64,000 bases of DNA. Origin: JALUZX01 sp964561605. GTDB lineage: Bacteria > Planctomycetota > UBA1135 > JALUZX01. The stretch spans positions 156,512 to 220,511 of the forward strand of contig CAZLQD010000012.1 of NCBI GenBank assembly GCA_964561605.1. The letters are read 5' to 3'. The notes under the pieces were generated by a model. The model worked only from the letters and a program-made list of their open reading frames with translations, searched no databases and had not been told where the DNA came from. Below are positions 35,032 to 44,142 of the stretch, piece by piece (positions within the stretch are counted from its first letter, which is position 1; the number at the start of each line of letters is the position of its first letter). The position numbers and the translations under genes were made by a program.

Positions 35032-36803
35032 AGATCCGCGTCCTGGATTCCCTGGTGGTGGACCAGATCGCCGCCGGCGAGGTCATCGAGAGGCCCGCCT
35101 CGGTGGTGAAGGAACTCGTGGAGAACTCCCTGGACGCCGGTGCGGAGAACATCCTCGTGGAGATCCTGGAAGGAGGAACGAAACTCATCCGGGTCCGGGA
35201 CGACGGCGAGGGGATCTCCCCCGAGGACCTTCCCCTGGCCTTCACCAGCCACGCCACGTCCAAGCTCACGGGAGTGGAGGACCTCGAGAGGATCGGGTCC
35301 CTCGGGTTCCGGGGCGAGGCCCTGGCCTCGATCGGGGCCGTTTCCATGGCCCGGATCGTCTCCCGCCGGGAGGATTCGGCCCAGGGATGGGAGATTTCCT
35401 GCAAGGGGGGTGTCCTGGGGGATGTGCGTCCCGCCGCCTCGCCGCCAGGGACCACCGTGGAGGTGGTGGAGCTCTTCTACAATACGCCGGCAAGGAAACG
35501 CTTCCTGAAGAGCCCGGCCGCCGAGAGGGGGCGGATCGCCGACCTTGTCTCCCGAATGGCCCTGGCCCACACCGAGGCGGCCTGGACCCTCCGGTCCGCC
35601 GGAAAGGACCTGCTCCGCTTCCCTCCGGGGAGCGACCTGGCGGAACGGGTGGAGACCGCCCTGGGCCGGGAATTCGCGGCCCACATGGTGGAGGTCTCGG
35701 GCCGCAAGGGGGACTACAGGGTGGAAGGTTTCGTCGTAGACCCGGCGAAGTCGACCTTCCGGGACGGGAGGAAGCAGTTGCTCTTCGTGAACGGAAGGCT
35801 CGTCCGGGACCGGGCCCTGGCCGTGGCGGTCCAGCAGGGCCTGGAGGAGTGTCTCATGGCCGGGAGGCGGCCCGGGTTCCTTCTTTTCCTCTCCCTTCCA
35901 CCCGGCCAGGTGGACGTGAACGTCCATCCCACCAAGTCGGAGGTCCGTTTCCGGGCTCCTTCGCTGGTCTTCTCCCTGGTGAAGGATGCCGTCCGCCCGG
36001 TGGCGGGAAGGACGGCCTTGGCCTTCCAGGAAGGCCCCCTACCCGGGACGGGAAGGCCGGCTCCTCCTCCTGTGGAGAAGGGACGGGCCCGGGGGGGGAG
36101 GGGTGTGAGTGAGCCTCCCTCCAGGCCTCTCTTTCCTTCCGACCTGAAGGAGCCGTCCTTCCGGGCCGCTCCGGGCGGGGAGACCGGTCCCCTCCTGGTT
36201 TCCGGTCCAGGAGAAGTCCGCCGTTCCGTTCCCTTCCTCCAGGTGGGGGGGGCCTACCTGGTCCTTCCCTGGGGGGACGGCTTCGCCGTGGTGGACCAGC
36301 ACGCCCTCCACGAGAGGATCCTCTACGAGAAGCTGATGGACCGGTTGCGGGGTGATTCGGGCAGGGTTCCTTCCCAGAGGTTGCTCCGGCCCGAGATCCT
36401 GGAATTCACCCGGGATGAGAAGGAACTCCTCCTCTCCCGGGGGGAGGACCTGGAGCGCCTGGGTTTCCGGATTCGGGATTTCGGGCCGGGGGCGGTGGCC
36501 GTGGAGGCCCTTCCTTCGCCTCTCTCCGGGGCCGATCCGAGGGTGTTGGTCGAGGAGGTCCTGGATGCCCTGGAGGAGAGGAAGGGGGCCAGGAGCGGCG
36601 CCCTGGAGGACCGGATCGCCTCGGCGGCCTGCCGGGCGGCGGTGAAATCGGGCGACCGGTTGACCCAGGTCCAAGTGGAGGCCCTCCTCGGGATGGCGGC
36701 CGAGGCGGAGAATCCCGGCCATTGTCCTCACGGGAGGCCCACGATCCGTGTCTTCTCCCGGGAGGACCTGGAGCGGCTCTTCCGGCGGCGCCCCGAGTCC
36801 TGA
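35028..36803 (+). CDS. mutL: DNA mismatch repair protein MutL
   Basis: A 591-residue MutL. The GHKL ATPase domain opens IAAGEVIERPASVVKELVENSLDAGA, with DDGEGI, TSHATSKL and GSLGFRGEALASI. A transducer domain extends to about residue 330, followed by a Pro-rich linker and the dimerisation domain. DQHALHERILYE (423-434) matches the endonuclease motif DQHAx2Ex4E, and CPHGRPT is at the C-terminus. This is therefore the nicking type used by organisms without MutH. The ATG overlaps holA. mutS is not in the window. Confidence 0.96.
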   Translation: MKIRVLDSLVVDQIAAGEVIERPASVVKELVENSLDAGAENILVEILEGGTKLIRVRDDGEGISPEDLPLAFTSHATSKLTGVEDLERIGSLGFRGEALASIGAVSMARIVSRREDSAQGWEISCKGGVLGDVRPAASPPGTTVEVVELFYNTPARKRFLKSPAAERGRIADLVSRMALAHTEAAWTLRSAGKDLLRFPPGSDLAERVETALGREFAAHMVEVSGRKGDYRVEGFVVDPAKSTFRDGRKQLLFVNGRLVRDRALAVAVQQGLEECLMAGRRPGFLLFLSLPPGQVDVNVHPTKSEVRFRAPSLVFSLVKDAVRPVAGRTALAFQEGPLPGTGRPAPPPVEKGRARGGRGVSEPPSRPLFPSDLKEPSFRAAPGGETGPLLVSGPGEVRRSVPFLQVGGAYLVLPWGDGFAVVDQHALHERILYEKLMDRLRGDSGRVPSQRLLRPEILEFTRDEKELLLSRGEDLERLGFRIRDFGPGAVAVEALPSPLSGADPRVLVEEVLDALEERKGARSGALEDRIASAACRAAVKSGDRLTQVQVEALLGMAAEAENPGHCPHGRPTIRVFSREDLERLFRRRPES

Positions 36804-36833
36804 AACGAGCCGGGGGGCTTTCCGCCGGGTTCC

Positions 36834-37796
36834 CTACTTCTTCCTCCGGCTGAAGGCCTTGGCCGCCTCGGGCGAGAAGTGGCCTTCGGGAAACTTGGGG
36901 TTCACTTCCAGGGACTTCAGGTCCACCACGAGGACCGGCGAGAGCTTGCCCGTCCTGGGGGAGGTCACTTCCAGCCGGAAGTTCGTCGGGACCCGCAGTC
37001 TTCCCTTGGCCACGGGCCGGAAGTCCGAGAGGACCAGGGTCTCCCCGTGGATGTAGATCGCCGCTTCGCTGTGTGCGAAGGCCGGCCAGACCCGGACACG
37101 GCGGGGCTCCCCCGTCTCCCGGTCCACCCAGATCCGGATCCTGGCGGGGCCTTCGTAGTCCTGTTTCCGGTAGAAAGGAAAGTAGGGGATCTCCCCCTCC
37201 ACGACCCGGCAGACCCTTGGAGCGAGCCTTCCCTTCCAGGGGAGCTTGATCGTCTCGGTCCAGGGGGGGGAGGGATCCTTCATGTCCAGGATGAGGCGGT
37301 CCACCTGGAAGAGGCGGAGGACCTGGCCTGCCAGGCGGATCTCCTTTTGGACGGTGGCCCTGTCCTGCTTGTACTCCCTTTGCTTCAGGTCCTTCACCGG
37401 TGCCCCCGGCCTGGTCTGCCAGTAGTGCTTCCCGTCGAAGCCCCGGAGGATGTGGAGACCCTTTTCCTTCACTTCGGTGCGGATGGAGCGGGGAGCCTGG
37501 AATTCCTGGAGGGCCTCCACGTCGAAGATCCCCTTCTTGGTGTGGATCTGGATGACCAGGCGGGCCTTGTATCCCTTCAAGGGAAAGGGCTTTCCCTCCT
37601 TCCCGTAGAGGGCCTTCCGGACCAGGGCGGCCACCCGGGCGATCTCCTTCTTCACGTCCATCCTTGCGATGGGGCGGCTCGCCGGGCCCTGGGCCGAGGC
37701 GGTCCCCCGCCCCGGCTGGATCCAGAAGACCAGGATCCCCGCCGCGCCGGCGGCGAGGGCCCTCCGGCGGGGGCTCTTCTTTCCGGAACCGATCAT
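36834..37796 (-). CDS. Exported LolA/outer-membrane-lipoprotein-sorting-like protein
   Basis: A 320-residue protein with a signal peptide (about 12-38, RALAAGAAGILVFWIQPGRGTASA). The beta-rich mature part has FDVEALQEFQAPRSIRTEVKEKGLHILRGFDGKHYWQ, RIWVDRETGEPRRVRVW and SDFRPVAKGRLRVPTNFRLEV. This is the pattern of LolA-like/outer-membrane lipoprotein-sorting folds (half-open barrel binding a lipid moiety). Overall similarity is to fold, not to a named enzyme. The ATG overlaps the stop of the upstream phosphatase gene. Convergent with mutL. Confidence 0.7.
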   Translation of the reverse strand: MIGSGKKSPRRRALAAGAAGILVFWIQPGRGTASAQGPASRPIARMDVKKEIARVAALVRKALYGKEGKPFPLKGYKARLVIQIHTKKGIFDVEALQEFQAPRSIRTEVKEKGLHILRGFDGKHYWQTRPGAPVKDLKQREYKQDRATVQKEIRLAGQVLRLFQVDRLILDMKDPSPPWTETIKLPWKGRLAPRVCRVVEGEIPYFPFYRKQDYEGPARIRIWVDRETGEPRRVRVWPAFAHSEAAIYIHGETLVLSDFRPVAKGRLRVPTNFRLEVTSPRTGKLSPVLVVDLKSLEVNPKFPEGHFSPEAAKAFSRRKK

Positions 37797-38458
37797 TCCT
37801 TCGCTCCCTGGTGCACCTTCGTCTCCTCCCACCAATCCAGAATCTCTTCGGGACGATCCAGGATCCGGGCCGCCCCGGCCTTCCTCAGGACTTCTCTGCC
37901 GTGGAATCCCCAACCTGCTCCCAGGGGGCGGCAACCCAGGGCCCGGGCGGCCTCCATGTCGGGCGCTCCGTCTCCCACCATGGCCGTCCTTTCCGGAGTG
38001 CCTCCCAGGATCCCCAAGGCCTCCCGGAGCATGGCCGGGTCGGGTTTCCTGGGCCTGCCCGGGATCCAGCCCAGGACGGCGGAGAACCGCCCTTCCAAGG
38101 AGAGGTCCGCGAGAACCCGGACCACTACGTCTTCCGGCTTGTTGGAGACCAGGGCCGCCTGGGAGGGAGGAATCCTTTCCAGGACTTCCTCCATTCCAGG
38201 GTAGAGGTAGGAGTGCTCAGCCGGGTGGGCTACGTAGTAGGCCCGCCATTCCGCCACTTTTTTCTCCAATTCCGGCCCCCGCTCCAGGGGAAGGAGGTCC
38301 TCCAGGAGCTTCTCCGCCCCGGCGCCTACGTGGCGGAGCACTTCCTCGACCTCCAGGGGGGGGAGCCCCATGGAGGCCCGGACGTGGTTGGTCGCAGCGG
38401 CGATGTCCCCGCTGGAGTCCACCACGGTTCCGTCGAAGTCCAGAAGGATCCATTTCAT
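37793..38458 (-). CDS. HAD-superfamily phosphatase, Gph-like
   Basis: A 221-residue HAD hydrolase. Motif I is LLDFDGTVVDSS (both catalytic Asp), motif II LVSNKP, the motif III lysine is in RKPDPAML, and motif IV VGDGAPDMEAA. A helical cap lies between motifs I and II, as in phosphoglycolate phosphatase. The substrate cannot be fixed from sequence. Its stop overlaps the start of the LolA-like gene. Confidence 0.87.
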   Translation of the reverse strand: MKWILLDFDGTVVDSSGDIAAATNHVRASMGLPPLEVEEVLRHVGAGAEKLLEDLLPLERGPELEKKVAEWRAYYVAHPAEHSYLYPGMEEVLERIPPSQAALVSNKPEDVVVRVLADLSLEGRFSAVLGWIPGRPRKPDPAMLREALGILGGTPERTAMVGDGAPDMEAARALGCRPLGAGWGFHGREVLRKAGAARILDRPEEILDWWEETKVHQGAKE

Positions 38459-38522
38459 GGGCGGTCCATCCTTGCGAAGAAAGAGGGGGCATCTTACCCG
38501 GCCCCGGCCTTCCGGTCTTCCT

Positions 38523-39419
38523 TCACCCTACCAGGGCCCGGACCCCCAGGGGGAGGAGAGACCCCAGGAGGGCGGAAGAGGTCCAGAGGGCCAGGACCGC
38601 TCCTGCCGGTCCCAATCCGGCCCGGGAGAGCCTGTGGGAGAGGTGGTTCCTGTCGGCCCGGTGGAGGGGAAGTCCCCTTCGTGCCCGGTAGACCAGGGTG
38701 GCGCCCATGTCCAGGAGGGGGAGGGCGGGAAGGAAGAGCATGGCCGGGTCGGGCAGGCCCCTTCCCGGGAGGGGCGCCGCCGAGAGGAGGGCCAAGGTGA
38801 GGCCTACCACCTGGGAGGCCTGGTCCCCCAGGAAGAGCCTGGCCCGGGGGAAGTTCCAGGCCAGGAGGGGAAGGAGGGCGGCCGCCGAGGCGGCCCCCAG
38901 GTGGACCGTCCAGGTGGGGCCCCGGGAGAGGGCCGCCCCGATTCCCGAGAGGAGGATCCCCGTGCCGGCGCAGAGGCCGTCCATGTTGTCCTGGAAGTTC
39001 AGGGCGTTCTGGAGGAGGACCGCCCAGGCCAGGAAGAGGAGGATGGCCCAGGGCTTTCCCGGGTAGAGGGCCGTCCCCGCCAGGAGGGCCGCCCCGGCCT
39101 GGCCCAGGAGCTTGGCCCGCCAGGAGAGACCCTCCCTGGAGTGGTCGTCCCAGAGCCCCCAGAAGAAGAGGAGGGTCCCTCCCAGGGCCGGAAGGAGGGG
39201 GAGGCCTCTCCCGAGGAGGAGGGGGATTCCGAAGGCTCCCGCCAGGTAGGGGATCCCCCCTGCCAGGGGGGTGGGGCGGATGTGGGCCTTCCTCCCGCCG
39301 GGCCGATCCACCAGGTCCGCCCGGCGGGCCAGGAAGAGGGAGGGCCCCAGGAGGAGCAGGGAGGCCGCTCCCGCCGCCCCCGCCGTGATCCAGGCCGTCT
39401 CGGCCCCGAGAGAGATCAT
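38523..39419 (-). CDS. WecA/MraY-family polyprenyl-phosphate sugar-1-phosphate transferase
   Basis: A 298-residue protein with about nine to ten membrane helices. Family motifs: IRPTPLAGGI, FWGLWDDH (Asp pair), ALNFQDNMDGL (catalytic Asp region), RLFLGDQASQ and DRNHLSHRL. It transfers a sugar-1-phosphate from a UDP-sugar to a polyprenyl phosphate. It is shorter than MraY and lacks its typical N-terminus, so a WecA/TagO-type role in a surface glycan is more likely than peptidoglycan synthesis. The ATG overlaps the nadD stop by four bases. Confidence 0.83.
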   Translation of the reverse strand: MISLGAETAWITAGAAGAASLLLLGPSLFLARRADLVDRPGGRKAHIRPTPLAGGIPYLAGAFGIPLLLGRGLPLLPALGGTLLFFWGLWDDHSREGLSWRAKLLGQAGAALLAGTALYPGKPWAILLFLAWAVLLQNALNFQDNMDGLCAGTGILLSGIGAALSRGPTWTVHLGAASAAALLPLLAWNFPRARLFLGDQASQVVGLTLALLSAAPLPGRGLPDPAMLFLPALPLLDMGATLVYRARRGLPLHRADRNHLSHRLSRAGLGPAGAVLALWTSSALLGSLLPLGVRALVG

Positions 39420-40036
39420 GATCCTCCGGCCCGGTAGAGTCCCTTCCGCCGGATCCACTCCTCCAGGGCGGGCGGGACGAGGCCTTCCAGAGGGAGGCCT
39501 TCCCTGAGGCGCCGGCGGACCTCCGTGGAAGAGATCGGCACGGGAGGAACCTCCAGGAAGCCCTCTTCCAGGCTCCCGATCTCCCCGGGTGCCAGGGCTC
39601 CCCGCAGATCTTCCAGGACCTTCCGGGGAAATCCCGGCCGGGGAACGACGAGGAAACGGCAGAGCGAAAACAGCTGGTGGACCTCTTTCCATTGGGGAAG
39701 GTGGGGAAGGGAGTCCGATCCCAGGAGCCAGAAGATCTCCGTGCCCGGGGGGGATTTCTCCTTCCAGGCCCGGACGGTCTCCACCGTCCAGGAGGTCCCG
39801 CCCCTTCGGATCTCTTCGTCGGAGACCTCCACCCTCTCCAGGTCTTGGAAGGCGAGGCGGACCATGGCGAGCCTCTCTTCGGGGGAGGCGGAGTGGCCCT
39901 TCTCCTTGAGGGGGGAGCGGGCCGCAGGGATCACCACCACTTTGTCCACGCCTCCCTTTTCCAGGGCCGCTTCGGCCATGGCACGATGGCCCAGGTGGGG
40001 GGGGTCGAAGGAGCCGCCGAAGAGACAGACCTTCAT
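39416..40036 (-). CDS. nadD: Nicotinate-nucleotide adenylyltransferase
   Basis: A 206-residue NadD, converting nicotinate mononucleotide plus ATP to deamido-NAD. The nucleotidyltransferase motif GGSFDPPHLGH (7-17) and the C-terminal ISSTEVRRRL are intact, with PAARSPLKEK in the substrate loop. It overlaps hisS upstream and the WecA-like gene downstream, each by four bases. Confidence 0.94.
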   Translation of the reverse strand: MKVCLFGGSFDPPHLGHRAMAEAALEKGGVDKVVVIPAARSPLKEKGHSASPEERLAMVRLAFQDLERVEVSDEEIRRGGTSWTVETVRAWKEKSPPGTEIFWLLGSDSLPHLPQWKEVHQLFSLCRFLVVPRPGFPRKVLEDLRGALAPGEIGSLEEGFLEVPPVPISSTEVRRRLREGLPLEGLVPPALEEWIRRKGLYRAGGS

Positions 40037-41343
40037 TCCCCGCCTTTCTCCGGGCCCCTTTCCCTGAGGGAGAGGAGGAAGGCCTCCAGCTCGGGACCGT
40101 CGGGAAGGTCTTTCTCCTCACCCCGGTCCAGGTCCCGGACCTTCACGACACCCCTCTTCCTCTCTTCCTCCCCCAGGAGGATGGCCGCCCGGCAGCCCTC
40201 CCTGGAGGCCGCCTTCATCCGGGCCCTGAGCCCCTTGCCCTGGTGGTCGAAGAGGACGGTGAAACCGGCCCGCCGCAGTTCTACTGTCCTCTTGTAGGCG
40301 ACTTCCTCCTGCTCTTCGCCGATGGGAACGAAGAAGGCGTCGGGACGATCCCCCTTCTCCAGGCCCTCCAGGAGCCCCTCCATCTCCAGGGCGATCAGGG
40401 TGGGTGTTACGCCGATGGAGAATCCCACGGCTCCAAGAGAAGGGCCGCCCAGCTCGGCTATGAGGTCGTTGTAACGGCCGCCGCCGCAGAGGGCGGACCG
40501 GGCGCCCAGCTTCTCGTAGGGAACCTCGAAGACCGTATGGGTGTAGTAGTCGAAGCCGCGGACGATGGAGGGATCCACCTCGTAGGGAACTCCGAGGATG
40601 TCGAGGGTCCTCTTGACGGCATCGAAGTGGGCCAGACTCTCCCGGGAGAGGTGGTCCAGGAACTCCGGGACCCCCCGGCGGAGTTCCTTGCAGGTCTCCA
40701 CTTTGCAGTCCAGGATCCGGAATACGTTCCGATCGTACCGGTCCCGGCAGAGGGGACAGAGCTCCTCCAGCTTGGGCCGGAACCAGTCCTTCAGGACCCG
40801 GCGGAAGCGGTCCCGGTCGGCCTTGTCCCCGATGGAGTTGATCCTGGCCTCCAGCCCTTCCAGGCCCAGGGCACGGAAGAAGTCCAGGACCCAGAGGATC
40901 ATCTCCCCATCCAGTCTGGGGTCGGACGATCCCAGTGCTTCCGCCCCGATCTGCCAGAACTGCCTCTGCCGGCCCTTCTGGGGCTTCTCGTAGCGGAACA
41001 TGGGGCCGATATAGAAGAACTTCTGGAAGGGCCTGGTCTTGTGGAAGTTGTGCTCCAGGTAGGCCCGGACCACCGATGCCGTGCCTTCGGGCCGGAAGGA
41101 GTAGGAGGCCTCCCCTCCCCGGGAGACGGTGAACATCTCCTTCTCCACGATGTCCGTGACCTCCCCGATGGACCGGACGAAGAGCCGGGTCTCCTCGAAG
41201 AAGGGAGTCCGGATCTCCTTGTAGCCGTGGACCTTGAAGAGGCCCCGGGCGGTCTCTTCCAGCTTCTGGTAGATCCGGACTTTCTCGGGAAGGAGATCCT
41301 CCGTCCCGCGGGGTGCGCGATAGGGTTCCTGGGCCAACTCCAT
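40033..41343 (-). CDS. hisS: Histidyl-tRNA synthetase
   Basis: A 436-residue class II HisRS. The N-terminus carries YRAPRGTEDLLP, motif 2 is MFRYEKPQKGRQRQFWQIGAE, and the histidine-specific loops are VDPSIVRGFDYYTHTVFEV and ALCGGGRYNDLI. The anticodon domain is C-terminal (about 335-420). The start MELAQEPY at 41343 fits family length. First gene of hisS-nadD-WecA-like. Confidence 0.96.
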   Translation of the reverse strand: MELAQEPYRAPRGTEDLLPEKVRIYQKLEETARGLFKVHGYKEIRTPFFEETRLFVRSIGEVTDIVEKEMFTVSRGGEASYSFRPEGTASVVRAYLEHNFHKTRPFQKFFYIGPMFRYEKPQKGRQRQFWQIGAEALGSSDPRLDGEMILWVLDFFRALGLEGLEARINSIGDKADRDRFRRVLKDWFRPKLEELCPLCRDRYDRNVFRILDCKVETCKELRRGVPEFLDHLSRESLAHFDAVKRTLDILGVPYEVDPSIVRGFDYYTHTVFEVPYEKLGARSALCGGGRYNDLIAELGGPSLGAVGFSIGVTPTLIALEMEGLLEGLEKGDRPDAFFVPIGEEQEEVAYKRTVELRRAGFTVLFDHQGKGLRARMKAASREGCRAAILLGEEERKRGVVKVRDLDRGEEKDLPDGPELEAFLLSLRERGPEKGGE

Positions 41344-41455
41344 TGCCTCCTGGTCGAGAGTCGTGAAAAGGATGGTTACTTCCCGGGGGAAGGGGGCATT
41401 GTAAGGAAGTCGGCCGGGGAACCGGAAGAGACCGGGCCGGCCGGGTTTTTTGGGA

Positions 41456-41484
41456 TTGACCCTCCCGGGGGGGAGGGCTAGGAT
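41456..41484 (+). promoter_or_regulatory. Sigma-70-type promoter for small lipoprotein
   Basis: TTGACC (41456-41461), 17-base spacer, TAGGAT (41479-41484). Expected start near 41491, leaving a leader of about 57 bases with GGAGG at 41533-41537. The same TAGGAT -10 is found before nrdR. Confidence 0.7.
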
Positions 41485-41547
41485 CCTGGTCTTTCGAGCC
41501 CGACATGCGCCCTCGAGGCGAAAGGACTAGCCGGAGGTAACCCTGCA

Positions 41548-41916
41548 ATGGCGAAATGGCTGCTCGCACTGGTTTGTCTGGCCTTGACCGCTCCCTTCAC
41601 CGGTTGCGGATCCACCCCTTCCAACAACCAGGGGAATGAACTGGCCAAGCTCAGGGCCAAGTACCGGGCCCAGGAAGAGGCCGACGTGGCCCGCCTCACC
41701 AGTAACTACAAGTGGGCCAAGTGGAAGCACGAGGTGAAGGACGACTTCGCCCGCCACAACTGGATCGAGTGGCCCTTCGCCGGAACCATGTTCTTCCTGA
41801 CCTGGATCTCCACGGGCCACCAGAAGCGGGACTTCACCCAGATCCACAAGGAGATGGACCGCTACCTCTTCAACGCCGCCTGGGACGATCCCTACCTGGT
41901 CGGCGGAGGAGAGTGA
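41548..41916 (+). CDS. Small lipoprotein, unknown function
   Basis: A 122-residue protein. Signal peptide MAKWLLALVCLALTAPFTGC has a proper lipobox (FTGC, Cys20). The mature part begins with a short coiled-coil (LAKLRAKYRAQEEADVARL), then a domain rich in aromatic residues (KWAKWKHEVKDDFARHNW) and a hydrophobic WPFAGTMFFLTWIS stretch that could touch the membrane. No family recognised. Preceded by a good promoter and GGAGG. Convergent with miaA, 23 bases apart. Confidence 0.8.
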   Translation: MAKWLLALVCLALTAPFTGCGSTPSNNQGNELAKLRAKYRAQEEADVARLTSNYKWAKWKHEVKDDFARHNWIEWPFAGTMFFLTWISTGHQKRDFTQIHKEMDRYLFNAAWDDPYLVGGGE

Positions 41917-41939
41917 GCCCAGGCGATCTCCCTCCCTTC

Positions 41940-42872
41940 CTACCGGTCTTGCCGGAGGGCTTCCAGGAAAGCCGAGAGAGGGTCGGAGATCTCGTCAGGA
42001 TCGAACCAGCGCACGTGGTGGAACTTTCGAAACCACGTGCGCTGTTTGCGTACGAACTTCCAGGTTCCCCGGCGGATCTCCTCTTCCAGGGCCTCTCGGG
42101 GGATCTTTCCTTCCAGGTGGGCCAGGACCTGGTGGTAGCCCAGGGCTGCCGAGGCCTGCCGTGAGAAGCCTCCCGCCTCGAGGATGCTCCGGGTCTCCTC
42201 CAGGAGGCCCCTCTCCAGCATGGAACGGGTCCGCCGGGCGATCCGGTCCTTGAGGATCTCGGGCTTCCTCTGGATTCCGGCGGCCCGGAAGGGAAGAGCC
42301 GGTTCCTTCCGGGCCCATTCCCTCTGGAGGCTCGAAAGGGGCCGGCCCGAGAGCTCCAGCACTTCCAGGGCCCGGACGAGGCGCTTCAGGTCCCTGGGGT
42401 GGATCCTCTCCGCCGCCAGGGGATCCCTTTCCTTCAACCTGGCGTGGAGGGTCCCTTCCCCCCGGGCCTCCTCCTCTTCCAGCAACCTCCGGCGAAGTTC
42501 CGGGTCCGCCCCCGGCCCGGAGAAGAGCCCCTTGGTGAGAACCTGGAAATAGAAGGGGGTTCCTCCCACGAAGAGGACCTTCTTCCCCCTCTTGCGGACC
42601 TCCCGGACGACCCGGAGGGCTTCCTTGCGGTACCGTGCCGCGTCGAAGCTCTCCCAGGGCTCCACCAGGTCCACCAGGTGGTGGGGAATACGGGCCCGAT
42701 CCTCCGGGCCCGGCTTGGCCGTGCCGATGTCCATCCTCTTGTATACGGCCATGGAATCGAGGGAGAGGATCTCCGCATCCAGGGCTTCCGCCAGGGGAAG
42801 GGCAAGGTCGGTCTTACCCGAAGCCGTGGGCCCCAGGAGGAAGAGGACGGGCTCTTTCGAGTTCGGGTCCAA
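41940..42872 (-). CDS. miaA: tRNA dimethylallyltransferase
   Basis: A 310-residue MiaA adding a dimethylallyl group to A37 of tRNAs reading UNN codons. P-loop LLGPTASGKTDLA, LSLDSMAVYKRMDIGTAKP (tRNA/A37 site), VGGTPFYFQVLTKGL, and the C-terminal RRGTWKFVRKQRTWFRK arm are all present. It lies 17 bases downstream of the peptidyl-prolyl isomerase gene. Confidence 0.95.
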   Translation of the reverse strand: MDPNSKEPVLFLLGPTASGKTDLALPLAEALDAEILSLDSMAVYKRMDIGTAKPGPEDRARIPHHLVDLVEPWESFDAARYRKEALRVVREVRKRGKKVLFVGGTPFYFQVLTKGLFSGPGADPELRRRLLEEEEARGEGTLHARLKERDPLAAERIHPRDLKRLVRALEVLELSGRPLSSLQREWARKEPALPFRAAGIQRKPEILKDRIARRTRSMLERGLLEETRSILEAGGFSRQASAALGYHQVLAHLEGKIPREALEEEIRRGTWKFVRKQRTWFRKFHHVRWFDPDEISDPLSAFLEALRQDR

Positions 42873-42889
42873 TCCGCCGCCTTCGTTCT

Positions 42890-43939
42890 CTATTTTTTCC
42901 CCTTTCCGGCCCGGGGCTTCTCCCCGGCGGGAAGGGCCTTCTCCGTCTCTCTCGTGACCACCCGGGGGGAATGGAGCAGGGCCTGGCGGAGGCGGAGTTT
43001 CTCGAAGAAGGTTGGGGGCTCGGCCTTCAAGGCCTGGATCACCTTGTCCCGGACGTCCTCCAGGCGGGTGACGATCCGCTTGTCCAGCTTGATGATGTGG
43101 TAGCTCACCACCTGGTCTCCTGCCTTGAACGGCACGGGCTCGCTCACCTGGCCGGGCTTGAGTCTCCTCACGGCATCGGCGAAGGCGGCGCCGAAGCGCT
43201 GGTAGTTGTAGCCTTCCACGAGGCCGGCCTTCCGGGCCTTCTGGGGGTCTCCGGCGGCGGCCCTTGCTGCGGGCTCGTCCGATTCCTCCACGCAGACCTT
43301 CCAGAAGGGCTCTCCCTGGAGGATCCTCTTGCGGATGCTCCGGGCCTTCTCCAGGGCGAGTCGCTCCAGGGCCTTCCGGTCCACCTGGTCCAGGCTCTTT
43401 CCCTTCCGGAGTTCCGCCTGGAGGAGGGGGGCCAGGGAGACCTGGATCTGGCGAACCACCACTTTGACCCCGCCCAGGCCGTACATCTCGTCGAACTTCC
43501 GCCGGATCTGGTCCTCGGTGATCTTCCTCGTGGCCAGGACCACCCGTTCTTCCAGCTTCCTGCGCTCCAGGTCGAAGGCCATCCAGCGCTTCATCTCCCG
43601 GAAGGTGAATCCTCTTCCTCGAAGGCTCTTCACCATGAGCTCCCGGTCACCGTGGAACTGGGTCTCCAGGAGCTTCCGGATTTCCTCCTCCACGGCTTTC
43701 CGGACCTCCGCGGGGGTCATGGCCACACCAAGCCTCTGCGCCTCTTTGCGGAGGAGCTTGAATTCCAGCAAGTCTCCGAGACGGCTCTGGGCCAGGCATA
43801 GATAGAGGAAGTCCTTGTATTCCTCCATGGTGACGGGCTTTCCATCCACCAGGGCCACCTGGCCCGGGGCGAGCCTGGGAGGAGCCCCCTGGGCGGCGGG
43901 CACCAGGAAGAGAAGGGAGAGGAGAGAGGAGAGTTTCAC
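42890..43939 (-). CDS. Periplasmic PpiC/SurA-like foldase
   Basis: A 349-residue exported protein with a signal peptide (1-18, cleaved after AAQG). A SurA-N-like helical domain follows (VDGKPVTMEEYKDFLYL...LLRKEAQRLGVAMTPAEVRKAVEEEI). A parvulin-like domain (about 160-310) has IQVSLAPL, RILQGEPFWKVCVEESDEPAARAAAGD and PVPFKAGDQVVSYHIIKL. The parvulin core looks degenerate, so isomerase activity is uncertain and a chaperone role is likely. The C-terminus is basic. Confidence 0.8.
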   Translation of the reverse strand: MKLSSLLSLLFLVPAAQGAPPRLAPGQVALVDGKPVTMEEYKDFLYLCLAQSRLGDLLEFKLLRKEAQRLGVAMTPAEVRKAVEEEIRKLLETQFHGDRELMVKSLRGRGFTFREMKRWMAFDLERRKLEERVVLATRKITEDQIRRKFDEMYGLGGVKVVVRQIQVSLAPLLQAELRKGKSLDQVDRKALERLALEKARSIRKRILQGEPFWKVCVEESDEPAARAAAGDPQKARKAGLVEGYNYQRFGAAFADAVRRLKPGQVSEPVPFKAGDQVVSYHIIKLDKRIVTRLEDVRDKVIQALKAEPPTFFEKLRLRQALLHSPRVVTRETEKALPAGEKPRAGKGKK

Positions 43940-44142
43940 CTTGAGCCTCCTTAGGAAAGGGACCGGACCCTTCCCGGGAAGGGAGAACCTGCAGGAACGA
44001 AGAGCTCCATCCTACCAGCCGGAGGGCCTCGAGGCCCCCGGGGGCCGGGGATGAGGAAGGCTCTCCCCTACAACGGAGGAGACGAGGTTGCAACGGGCCA
44101 TTCCCCTCCCTACCCTGTCCGGCTCGAACCCGAGAGGATTGC

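Noticed and set aside
36735..37056. Small plus-strand frame at the end of mutL
   Set aside because: It overlaps mutL and the LolA-like gene in other frames, with no ribosome site and no family pattern.
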